Positions 6,886 to 14,602 of a stretch of 60,004 nt of DNA are shown piece after piece. The translations under genes and the position numbers were made by a program. Below the pieces are notes generated by a model. That model saw only the letters and a list, made by a program, of their open reading frames with translations, searched no databases and was not told the origin of the DNA. How positions within the stretch are numbered: the stretch's first letter is position 1; the number at the start of each line of letters is the position of its first letter. The stretch is from Polyangiaceae bacterium (GTDB lineage: Bacteria; Myxococcota_A; Polyangia; Polyangiales; Polyangiaceae): NCBI GenBank assembly GCA_013361525.1, contig JABFXY010000200.1:1-60004 (forward strand), in the 5' to 3' direction.

Positions 6886-8514
6886 ATGCGTAAGACCTCT
6901 CTTGCCCTCGCCGTCGTTGCGTTTGGTGCGCAAACGGTCCTGTTCTTCGCGTGCTCGAGCGCCCCTGAAGAAGCTGGCGATTCGTGCGAGCTGGATGGAG
7001 ATCCCTGCCCGGCGGGCACCGTCTGTCAGGCAAATGCCGACGACGAGACCATCTGCAAGGTCGTGCTCGGCGGCACGTGCGATCCCGAGGCCGACGAAGA
7101 CATCTGCGAAAACGGCTCGGTGTGTGCGACGAACCGAGATGGCAAATCGGAATGCGGCATTCCGGAAGGCGAGGAGTGCGACCCGACGCTGGAGGATCCG
7201 AATTGCGCCGGTGACAACGTGTGCGCGGAGCTCGAGGCCGGTGGATATGCTTGCTACCCGCCGGTCTTGGTGCGCGGTCGCGTCTTCGATGCGGAGACCG
7301 ATACGGGCATCGCGAGCGCGCACGTGCTCGGCCTGGACGATCAAGCGACGGCGATCACCGACATCGCCCTCTCCGCGGCCGACGGGAAATACGAGCTCGA
7401 TCTCCCCGTGGCTCGGCACGAAGACGGAAGCCCCGTCGACATCATCTTCACGTTACGTGGGAGCGCGCAGGATTATCAGACATTCCCGTCAGGGTTACGC
7501 ACGTCCCTGCCGATCGAGACGAACACCGCGACGAAGCCGGACAACGACATCGGCTATATCATTCAATTGCCGCTGACCGACATTTCGCTCATCGGCCTGC
7601 CGGAGGAAGAGCGCGGCCAGCCGAGCATCTCGGGGACGGTGAAGGCAGACGACCAGTCCGCCGGCGTCCTGGTCGTGGCCGAAGGTGGCGAGGGCATTGC
7701 GCGCTCGGCGATCAGCGACGCGGGCGGCGCCTATACGATCTTCAATGTCCCTGGCGGCGCGTACACCGTGAGCGGGTATGCCGCGGGTGTCGCGCTGCAA
7801 CCGGCGAGCGCGGATGTCGCGGCGGAAGCCGTCGCAGGCGTCGATCTCCTCAAGGCGGATATCGAGCTCGGTTCCATTTCCGGCAACATCCAAATCGTGA
7901 ACGGGGGCGGCGCGTCGACGACGAGCGTCGTTCTGGTGGTGGAGTCGACGTTCAGCGAGACCTTCGTCCGCGGTGAGGTGCCTCGCGGACTGCGTGCGCC
8001 GCTCAGCGGGCCCCCGACGATCACCGGAGACTTCACGATTGCGAACGTACCGCCGGGCAAATACGTCGTGCTCGCCGGCTTCGAGAACGACGGCCTCGTG
8101 CGCGACCCCGATCCGAACATCGCGGGAACGCAAATTCTCCATACCGAGATGCCGAGCCCCGGCGTCGAGCTGTCGGCCGAGGACTCCTTCAAGGTGACCG
8201 GGGCGCTCGAGATCCTCTCCCCGGGCGCCGAAGACCCCGAGCCCGTGAGCGGCAATCCGACGTTCAGCTGGGTCGACGATTCGAGCGAAGACTTCTATTC
8301 GATCGTCGTCTACGACGCATTCGGCAACCTCGTCTGGGAGAACCAGGACCTACCGAGCGTGAGCGGCGGAAACGTCAGCGTCGAATACGCGGGGCCGGCG
8401 CTGGAAAAGGGCATGTATTACCAATTCCGAGCGACGTCGTGGCGCAGCCCCGGTGGCGAGCCGGGGCCGATCTCGCAGACGGAAGATTTGCGAGGCGTCT
8501 TCTTCGCGGAGTGA
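6886..8514 (+). CDS. large lipoprotein with Cys-rich N-terminus and carboxypeptidase-regulatory-like domains
   Basis: 542 residues. The signal peptide ends in a lipobox-like VLFFAC (about residues 18-23). Residues 30-125 hold repeated Cys pairs in short acidic modules (CELDGDPCPAGTVCQ, CDPEADEDICENGSVC, CDPTLEDPNCAGDNVC), the pattern of Dickkopf/EGF-like Cys repeats in myxobacterial lipoproteins. Two or three carboxypeptidase-regulatory/CNA-B-like beta domains follow: VLVRGRVFDAETDTGIASAH, SISGTVKADDQSAGVLVVAE with GGAYTIFNVPGGAYTVSGYA, and DFTIANVPPGKYVVLAGFEN. The C-terminus reads NPTFSWVDDSSEDFYSIVVY, fibronectin-like. It is likely a surface-exposed structural or adhesive lipoprotein. No enzyme motif. 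Confidence 0.85.
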   Translation: MRKTSLALAVVAFGAQTVLFFACSSAPEEAGDSCELDGDPCPAGTVCQANADDETICKVVLGGTCDPEADEDICENGSVCATNRDGKSECGIPEGEECDPTLEDPNCAGDNVCAELEAGGYACYPPVLVRGRVFDAETDTGIASAHVLGLDDQATAITDIALSAADGKYELDLPVARHEDGSPVDIIFTLRGSAQDYQTFPSGLRTSLPIETNTATKPDNDIGYIIQLPLTDISLIGLPEEERGQPSISGTVKADDQSAGVLVVAEGGEGIARSAISDAGGAYTIFNVPGGAYTVSGYAAGVALQPASADVAAEAVAGVDLLKADIELGSISGNIQIVNGGGASTTSVVLVVESTFSETFVRGEVPRGLRAPLSGPPTITGDFTIANVPPGKYVVLAGFENDGLVRDPDPNIAGTQILHTEMPSPGVELSAEDSFKVTGALEILSPGAEDPEPVSGNPTFSWVDDSSEDFYSIVVYDAFGNLVWENQDLPSVSGGNVSVEYAGPALEKGMYYQFRATSWRSPGGEPGPISQTEDLRGVFFAE

Positions 8515-8539
8515 CGCGGCGGCGAGGCTCGGCCGTTCG

Positions 8540-9340
8540 CTACATCCCTCCGAACGTGCCGAGATCCACCTGGGATGCATTCAAGCCTTCGGGGCCCACT
8601 TCTTCACAGGGGCCCCAGGGCATCATCATCGGGAGCCCTGCGAGCGCCCACACGAAGGCGGCATCCGAGCCCGATGCGCGTGCGATGCCGCAAAAGGTCG
8701 AGACGTCCGACTGAATGAGGATGGGCTTTCCGTTCTCGTCGCGATCGTCGCGGAGTAGCCCCTCGTCGAGAAGCGGCATGAGAACCCACACGGGGAAATG
8801 CTGGTCGGCGTGACCGTCGCAATTGAAGTCGACGTTCAAATATCCAATTTTGAACTCGGGTGTCGGCGGGTTCAGCATCACCATGACCTCGCCGGGGCGG
8901 TCGCCGATGTCCGCGGCGAAATCGAGCTGAGCGCGAGGCCCAGCGGGGCGAACGTGTAGCTCGATGATTCGATCGGGCCTGCCGTCCCCGTCGATGCCCA
9001 ATCCCAAAGTGCCGCACTGCGACTGCATCGTGGTGCCGGGCGGCACGCTTCGCCCGGCCACGGTTCCGTCACCACCCGTCAAAGGGAGGTCCTTGCCGAG
9101 CCGCACGTTGAAGCGTGTCGGCTCCCGCGAAAAGTGCGGCGCGGGATCGTCGATGGTCAGGACGTGGTCCATCTTGCGAGGCGGCGGCGGAATGTCCTCC
9201 GGCTCGAGCGCGTCGTCGGGAGCGATCGTCAATTCACACGTCTGCATCTCGTCGTTCGGATCGCAGCCCACCTCGGCGGCGCCCGCCTCCGGAGCTGCGA
9301 GGAGTACGGCTGCAAACATGGCGGGGAGCAACGACTTCAT
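8540..9340 (-). CDS. exported protein, hypothetical
   Basis: The start is fixed at ATG 9340 by AGGAGG with 7 nt spacing; the frame is open further upstream but Arg-rich there. The 266-residue product has a cleavable signal peptide (MKSLLPAMFAAVLLAAPEAG, AxA site near 22). The mature part starts AEVGCDPNDEMQTCELTI. A proline patch (PPPPRK) precedes a beta-rich domain: LGLGIDGDGRPDRIIELHVR, AQLDFAADIGDRPGEVMVML, then YLNVDFNCDGHADQHFPVWV. The two D-x-D-G-x-x-D segments resemble calcium-binding VCBS/dockerin-like loops. It probably acts outside the inner membrane. No family is named with confidence. Confidence 0.8.
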   Translation of the reverse strand: MKSLLPAMFAAVLLAAPEAGAAEVGCDPNDEMQTCELTIAPDDALEPEDIPPPPRKMDHVLTIDDPAPHFSREPTRFNVRLGKDLPLTGGDGTVAGRSVPPGTTMQSQCGTLGLGIDGDGRPDRIIELHVRPAGPRAQLDFAADIGDRPGEVMVMLNPPTPEFKIGYLNVDFNCDGHADQHFPVWVLMPLLDEGLLRDDRDENGKPILIQSDVSTFCGIARASGSDAAFVWALAGLPMMMPWGPCEEVGPEGLNASQVDLGTFGGM

Positions 9341-9395
9341 CGAGCGGCCTCCTGAGCGCGAGCCTCGCCGAAGAGCGTCGCAACCTTCGTTCCAC

Positions 9396-9412
9396 TCGGC
9401 GCGTTGCGCCGA
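9396..9412 (-). terminator. 7-bp hairpin downstream of the giant kinase gene
   Basis: TCGGCGC-GTT-GCGCCGA is a perfect stem with a 3-nt loop, 22 nt beyond the kinase stop on the minus strand. There is no T-run on that strand. Confidence 0.35.
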
Positions 9413-9434
9413 AATCACGATTGGCTGGCGACGA

Positions 9435-12400
9435 TTAGGCGGCTTTGGATCGAAGCGGCCAGGGCAGCCCCGCGAGCTTCGCGGTGACCCGATCGATTTC
9501 CTTGCGGAAGTCGGCCATTCCGATGCGCGAGCCCGGGTCCCTGCGAAGGGCGGCAAACAAGAGCTCCGCGAGCGGAAGGAAGCGTGGATCCTGAGCGAAC
9601 GCTCGGAGCTTCGGAGGCAAGCCGTCGTGCGAGATGTGCTGTGACACCATTGCGACTTCGGTCTCTGCGTCGAAGAGGATACTCGCCGTCAGCATTTCGA
9701 ATGCGAGGCAGGCGAATGCATAAACGTCGACAGCCATCGGCGTCGCTTTGGTGTCTTTGGGGACGTGCCCCCAAACTTCCGGCGCCGAATACGGGGCCGA
9801 GCCACAGCCGAGGCGGATCTTGCGCCCTGCGAGGCCGAAATCGACGAGGACCGCGGTCGTCCCGCCGCGGAGCACGACGTTCGCGGGCTTCAAATCGAGG
9901 TGGCCGACCTCCACCTCGTGCATCGCCGCGAGGCCGTCGGCGACGTCTTGCATCGTTTGAACGACGCGCTCCACGTCCAACGAGTGCGTATCGATGAGAC
10001 GTTCGAGGTTTGGCCCTTCCACGAGCTCCATCACGAGAATGGGCTTCGGGCGCGCGGCGAGGTCGAACGTGACGAAATGCGCGAGGTTCGGATGTTGGGG
10101 GAGCGCCATCAATGCGGACGCTTCGCTCCGGAACAGCGTGAGGAACTCGGCCTCGGAGAGGTGGCGGGCGGCGTTCGCGTTGTAATCGGGGACCTTCAAC
10201 GAGAAGCGCTCGGCATCGGGATCGTTCTTGTCCTCGACGCGGGTGACGACGAACACCGACCCGACGCCGCCGGCGGCGAGGGGCCGCTCGAGGTGGAAGG
10301 CGCCGAGGGCCCTGCGCGCGGGCACCCACGCTGGAAGCTCGGCGGCCGGCGCGGGCTCTTTGCGATCCGCGGGGATGTTGGACACCTGCGGAGGCAGGTC
10401 GGCGAGCTTTCCGAGGTGCGCTTCGAGCACGCCCCCGAGGCTGCGCGGCAAGGCTTCGACGGTCGCCGCGGTCGCGTCCGCGACGGCGGAAGGCGCCGCG
10501 TGCTCGCCGGCGGCGATCGCTTGGCCGATGAGCGACGACAGAGCGCGCGGCGGCGAGCGCGGCAGCGTCGTCTGCCCTGCACCCATCGCGCGGACCAGCG
10601 ACGAGTCCGAGGAGACGTCGAGGACGCGCGCGCGTGCGCCCGCGTTGACCTGCGCGAGACCGAAACAGGCGTTTTCGAGGGCGATCGCGACGTCGGACTC
10701 CGTCCCGCTCGTCGCAAGCTCGCGAAGGCTCGTCGCGCGGCCGACGGCCTCGAGCGCATGTTGGAGCTTCAATGCGAGCGCGCGGAGCGAATCGCTTCGC
10801 GCGGTCCCGACCTTGGCGTGCTCTTCGCCGAAGAGCTCGAGCGAGCCGAGCGATCGCTCGCTCGCTACGGCGGCGATCCTTGCGAGGAGGCCGCGCGTGT
10901 CGGGATCCATCGACGCCTCTGCGAGGGTCTCGAGATCTCGGGGGCCCGAGAGACACGCAGCGGCGACCAGCGCGACGTCGGAGATGTCGCAGGCGCCGGC
11001 GCGTGCGAGCGCATCGAGGCAGCGCGCAAACGTCGCCATGACCGCGCGGCGCAGCGCGGGCGGTGGGTTTTCGTTGAGGCAGGTGGCGAGCGCACGGGCC
11101 GCGCGCTGGAAGCGGGCTTGCGCGGCGCTGTCGTCCTCGTCTCCGCGAACGACACCTTCGCCGTCGAGCAGGTGGAGCATCGTCTTCAGGCGTGCGAGGT
11201 GCAAAACGAGGTGAGGCGTGTCGGCGGGGAGCGAGCCGACTTTGACGATCTCGCGCTCGACGAGCCAGGTAAAGGCGCGATCCCGCATGCCCTCGACGGC
11301 CTGCTCGGCGCTCTTCAAACGCGCCTCGCGGTTGTCGAGGCGAAGGAGATTCACGAGGGCGTCGCGCTCGAGCATGCCGATGTCGAGGTCGCGAACGACG
11401 GCGAACGAGGTGCGACGTGCGAGCGCGCTCGATGCCGCGTCGCCGGAGCCGGCCTCGTCGATCGCGAGGAGCGCGTCGACGGTGCCGCGGACGGTTTCGA
11501 GCAGCGCCAGGCCACGTTCGTGCGCGGCTTTGGCGCCCTCGTCGGCGAACGCCCGCACGGCGCGATCGAGCTGGGCGCCGATCGATTCGTCGGCTGCACC
11601 CGATGATTCGAGGCAACGCTGGAGCTCTGCACGGAGCGCGGTGGCGCCGTCGTCGGTGCGGTCGGAGCGAGGCGCGCCGCCCATCATCGACAGGGCCCGC
11701 TTGCGCGCGTGCTCGACGAACGCGCCCGAGCCGAGCTCACGCGCGAGGGTGACTGCGGCATCGGCGACATCCTCCGGACGGGCGCCTTGCGCGAGATCGA
11801 AGAGCTCGCGCGCGGCATCCGGCTCGGACTCGGCCGTTCGCGCGAGCCCCCACAGGTACGGCGTCACTGCGCCGGGATCGCGAATGAGCAGGCCGTCGCG
11901 CATCGCGCGCGACGCGACACGCATCGCGACGTCGGGCTTCGATGCGGCGAGGCCGCCGATCGCCGCGGCCGCGCGCCGCCACTCGGTCGGTGACAGCTTC
12001 GCTGAAAGATCGTTTTCGATCTGGGTCACGCCGTCGTCGGTGAACGGACAGAGCAGGCCACGCGCGATCGCGACGTGACGCCAGACGAGCGGCTCGCGAT
12101 CGCCGAGGAGCCGGGCATAAACGGGCTCGAGCGCGCCCGCTGGTCCGACGATGCGCACGCCGGATCGATCACCCATCAAGGCGCGGCGAAGAGCGTCGCG
12201 CGCGGCGCGCTCGAGGATGCGTGCGGCGAGGCGACGATCCGGCAGCGAGCGCGTCGACGGACCGACGACGTATTCGCGCGCGAGGTTGCGGCGCGAGGCG
12301 ATCGCAAAAGCGAGCGCGCAATCGGGCATTTCGAGACCGATCGGGAGCTCCATCAACAGCGCGACACGTGCGAACACGGAGGTGCCGAGGAGGCCTTTGC

Positions 12401-12881
12401 CGCCGGCGCGCGCCATTTGCGTCGCCATCACCGCGAACGAGTCGGCTTTGCCCGCGAGGAGGCGCGACAGCACGCGCCGGCCGATCTCGCGCTGCTCCGC
12501 GCCCACAGGAAGTGCGGCAGCGATCTGGTAGAGCGCGCAGCCTGCGGCGCCTGCGTCGAGCCAATCGAGATCGTCGGCGAGACCTGCCTCGAGCGACGCG
12601 CCGATCGCACGAACCAGCGCTTCGGCGCGGATCCCCTCGAGCGGGCTCGGCCCTTCGTCGGTCGAGCCGCGCGCGAGCTCGGCGATCACTTGCCGAAAGG
12701 CGACGCGGCGATCCGGCCCGGACAACCTCGGCAAATCGAGGAGGCTGCCGATGAAGGACGATGCGTCGCGCGCACGTGCGCGCATTTCGGCTCGGCGAAC
12801 GACGATCGGATCGTGCGCGCTCGACTCGTGCGGCTGGTCTGTGTCTTCCACGCCTTCGAAGAATGCTGCGGTCCGGGACAT
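9435..12881 (-). CDS. giant Ser/Thr protein kinase, C-terminal non-RD kinase domain
   Basis: About 1148 residues from ATG 12881. The frame extends to a GTG at 12995, adding 38 low-complexity residues; neither start has a good Shine-Dalgarno. Residues 1-850 are almost entirely Ala/Leu/Arg-rich helices of HEAT/ARM-like appearance (LGTSVFARVALLMELPIGLE, VWRHVAIARGLLCPFTDDGV). The kinase domain occupies about 865-1140: Gly loop LAAGGVGSVF, Lys in FSLKVPDYN, catalytic loop HLDLKPANVV near 992, DFGLAG near 1013, and a truncated APE segment SAPYSAPEVWG. HRD is replaced by HLD, so it is a non-RD kinase while the Asp, Lys, Asn and DFG are kept. The kinase domain is C-terminal, the reverse of most bacterial Hanks kinases. 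No TM segment was seen, so it is probably cytoplasmic. Confidence 0.88.
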   Translation of the reverse strand: MSRTAAFFEGVEDTDQPHESSAHDPIVVRRAEMRARARDASSFIGSLLDLPRLSGPDRRVAFRQVIAELARGSTDEGPSPLEGIRAEALVRAIGASLEAGLADDLDWLDAGAAGCALYQIAAALPVGAEQREIGRRVLSRLLAGKADSFAVMATQMARAGGKGLLGTSVFARVALLMELPIGLEMPDCALAFAIASRRNLAREYVVGPSTRSLPDRRLAARILERAARDALRRALMGDRSGVRIVGPAGALEPVYARLLGDREPLVWRHVAIARGLLCPFTDDGVTQIENDLSAKLSPTEWRRAAAAIGGLAASKPDVAMRVASRAMRDGLLIRDPGAVTPYLWGLARTAESEPDAARELFDLAQGARPEDVADAAVTLARELGSGAFVEHARKRALSMMGGAPRSDRTDDGATALRAELQRCLESSGAADESIGAQLDRAVRAFADEGAKAAHERGLALLETVRGTVDALLAIDEAGSGDAASSALARRTSFAVVRDLDIGMLERDALVNLLRLDNREARLKSAEQAVEGMRDRAFTWLVEREIVKVGSLPADTPHLVLHLARLKTMLHLLDGEGVVRGDEDDSAAQARFQRAARALATCLNENPPPALRRAVMATFARCLDALARAGACDISDVALVAAACLSGPRDLETLAEASMDPDTRGLLARIAAVASERSLGSLELFGEEHAKVGTARSDSLRALALKLQHALEAVGRATSLRELATSGTESDVAIALENACFGLAQVNAGARARVLDVSSDSSLVRAMGAGQTTLPRSPPRALSSLIGQAIAAGEHAAPSAVADATAATVEALPRSLGGVLEAHLGKLADLPPQVSNIPADRKEPAPAAELPAWVPARRALGAFHLERPLAAGGVGSVFVVTRVEDKNDPDAERFSLKVPDYNANAARHLSEAEFLTLFRSEASALMALPQHPNLAHFVTFDLAARPKPILVMELVEGPNLERLIDTHSLDVERVVQTMQDVADGLAAMHEVEVGHLDLKPANVVLRGGTTAVLVDFGLAGRKIRLGCGSAPYSAPEVWGHVPKDTKATPMAVDVYAFACLAFEMLTASILFDAETEVAMVSQHISHDGLPPKLRAFAQDPRFLPLAELLFAALRRDPGSRIGMADFRKEIDRVTAKLAGLPWPLRSKAA

Positions 12882-13025
12882 CCCGCGGACCGGACAAGGG
12901 TATCCCGACCTTGAGCTCGGGTGCGTGCCGTTCTCGCGTCCGGGCCGGGAAGAGGTGACGCCCGGACCCGCACCCGATGCGTTCGTTTTCACCACATGAC
13001 GTGTGGGCGGCTCCTACGCAAGGTG

Positions 13026-13031
13026 TAGACT
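13026..13031 (+). promoter_or_regulatory. TAGACT -10-like hexamer, 12 nt before start
   Basis: TGTAGACT ends 12 nt upstream of the ATG at 13044. No Shine-Dalgarno lies in the gap. Confidence 0.35.
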
Positions 13032-13043
13032 CCAGCCCTCCGA

Positions 13044-13496
13044 ATGCCCGAGCGACCGTCGTTCCCAACCATCTACATGACGCTCGCCCGTGCATTGGCC
13101 GCCCGCTCCAGCTGCGAGGTCGAGCCCGTGGGCACCGTCATCACGAGCGTCGACTTCCGCAAAGTGCTCGCGATTGGTTACCGGGGTAACGCGTCCGGCC
13201 TGCCGAACCGCTGTGATCGCGACGGCGACTCCTGCGGCTGCCTGCACGCTGAAGAAAACGCCATCATCCATTGCGACGCGCCGCGCTCGGAGCCGAAGAT
13301 CGTCTTCTGCTCGAAGATGCCGTGTCGAATGTGCGCGAAGCGCCTGATCAACCTCGGCGGCGCACAGGACCTCTACCTGCCTGCTGCGCCTGCGGCCCTC
13401 CATGTCCCTGCGGCAGAGGGCGACGCGAGCGCAGAAGCACACGCCGTCATCGACCTCCTAGGCTCGGTGGGCATCCGCGTGCACGCCGTCCCCTGA
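13044..13496 (+). CDS. CMP/dCMP deaminase family protein
   Basis: 150 residues. It carries the zinc-deaminase signature: CGCLHAEENAIIHCD (His, then catalytic Glu, in HAEEN, about residues 68-73) and SKMPCRMCAKRLINLG (PCxxC, about 92-100). Cys, His and Asp around DRDGDSCGCLH resemble the extra zinc or allosteric region of dCMP deaminases. The fold should bind zinc through His and the two Cys. The substrate is uncertain: dCMP, CMP or another nucleotide or base. It is somewhat short and lacks visible allosteric extensions. It lies divergent from the giant kinase and 17 nt before the next kinase gene. Confidence 0.85.
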   Translation: MPERPSFPTIYMTLARALAARSSCEVEPVGTVITSVDFRKVLAIGYRGNASGLPNRCDRDGDSCGCLHAEENAIIHCDAPRSEPKIVFCSKMPCRMCAKRLINLGGAQDLYLPAAPAALHVPAAEGDASAEAHAVIDLLGSVGIRVHAVP

Positions 13497-13501
13497 GCCG
13501 C

Positions 13502-13507
13502 TACGGT
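13502..13507 (+). promoter_or_regulatory. TACGGT -10-like hexamer, 6 nt before start
   Basis: TACGGT ends 6 nt before the GTG at 13514 and supports that start choice. No Shine-Dalgarno. Confidence 0.35.
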
Positions 13508-13513
13508 CGAAGG

Positions 13514-14572
13514 GTGGATGTGCGCCGTGAAGCGGACGGAGGGCAGAAGCCTGCAACGGACCCTGGAAGGCCGGCTCCGCTGACCGGGAGAGACCTCGGC
13601 CGCTACCGCCTCGAGCATGCGCTCGGCTCCGGTGGGATGGCGCATGTGTACGCCGGCCGCGAGCGCTCGAGCGGGCAGCGCGTCGCGATCAAGGTCCTGC
13701 ACGAAGGAAAGGCTCCGCAGGCGGGGATGCGTGAGCGCTTCGAGCGCGAGTGGCGGGTGATGCAGGAGATTGTGCACCCCAACGTCGTCGCGGTGCTCGA
13801 CTGGCCGGACGAGCCGCACGGACCGCTCTACTACGCGATGGAGCTGCTCGACGGCGAGACGCTCGCGGAGCGCCTCGACCGAGATGGCCGCTTGCCGATC
13901 GACCTCGCGATCGATGTGTTCACACAGATCGCGAAAGGCTTATCGGCCGTTCACGCGGCCGGCAGCATCCATCGGGACATCAAACCTCAGAACGTCTTTC
14001 TTTGCAGCCGCCCCGCTTCGAGCAGGCCCGACGACGTGGTCCCCGTGAAGATCCTGGACTTCGGGTTGGCGCGGGTCCTCGGAAGCCAGATCACCGGCGC
14101 GGGAGTGATCGTCGGGACCCCGGCGTACGTCTCTCCCGAGCAAGCGTCCGGCGACCGGATCGATCAGCGCGCGGACGTCTACGCGCTCGGTCTGCTCATG
14201 TATCGCGTCCTCACCGGGCACCACCCGTTCACGAGCGACGATCAAGTCGCGACACTCGGTCATCAGCTCTTATCCCCTCCCCCGCCTCTTTCATGGCTCG
14301 AGGAGACGGTGCCGCTCTCACTCGAAGCGCTCGTCATGCGGATGTTGCGCAAGCGCCCCGACGATCGCCCCGCGAACATGGCCGACATCCTGACGGAGCT
14401 CGCGTCGATCGAGCGAGAGGTCGCAGCTTCGCGCGGATCGATGCCTGCGCGCGATGACGTCGAGGGCCGACCGACGAACCCGCCCGACGACAGCTACGGC
14501 CCGCTGAACCCCCTCGCCGAGAGCCTCGTGAAGAACGCGCTCGTGCCGAAGGGGTTTCGACGCCAGAAGTAG
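13514..14572 (+). CDS. cytoplasmic Hanks-type Ser/Thr protein kinase
   Basis: 352 residues from GTG 13514. The kinase domain fills about 30-305: LGSGGMAHVYAG (Gly loop), VAIKVL (Lys60), SIHRDIKPQNVF (Asp155, RD type), ILDFGLARVL (DFG at about 182), GTPAYVSPEQASGDRIDQRA (activation/P+1 region) and ADVYALGLLMYRVLTGHHPF. All catalytic residues are present. The C-terminal 45 residues are Pro/Asn/Asp-rich with no TM helix or sensor domain, so it is probably a soluble kinase. The upstream frame is open through the deaminase gene but is out of frame with it and Arg-rich. Confidence 0.9.
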   Translation: MDVRREADGGQKPATDPGRPAPLTGRDLGRYRLEHALGSGGMAHVYAGRERSSGQRVAIKVLHEGKAPQAGMRERFEREWRVMQEIVHPNVVAVLDWPDEPHGPLYYAMELLDGETLAERLDRDGRLPIDLAIDVFTQIAKGLSAVHAAGSIHRDIKPQNVFLCSRPASSRPDDVVPVKILDFGLARVLGSQITGAGVIVGTPAYVSPEQASGDRIDQRADVYALGLLMYRVLTGHHPFTSDDQVATLGHQLLSPPPPLSWLEETVPLSLEALVMRMLRKRPDDRPANMADILTELASIEREVAASRGSMPARDDVEGRPTNPPDDSYGPLNPLAESLVKNALVPKGFRRQK

Positions 14573-14594
14573 CGCGAGCGCTCGACGGCTCGCG
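14573..14594. terminator. 7-bp inverted repeat between convergent genes
   Basis: CGCGAGC (14573-14579) and GCTCGCG (14588-14594) are perfect complements, directly after the kinase stop and 8 nt before the end of the convergent permease gene. It could serve both strands. No T-run. Confidence 0.4.
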
Positions 14595-14602
14595 ATAGCG
14601 CT

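Noticed and set aside
9765..11606. 613-residue plus-strand frame
   Set aside because: It lies wholly antisense to the giant kinase gene. It is Arg/Glu/Gly-rich with no domain, and the opposite strand has kinase motifs in order.
9415..11616. 733-residue minus-strand frame
   Set aside because: It runs in another frame of the same strand as the giant kinase and is extremely Arg-rich.
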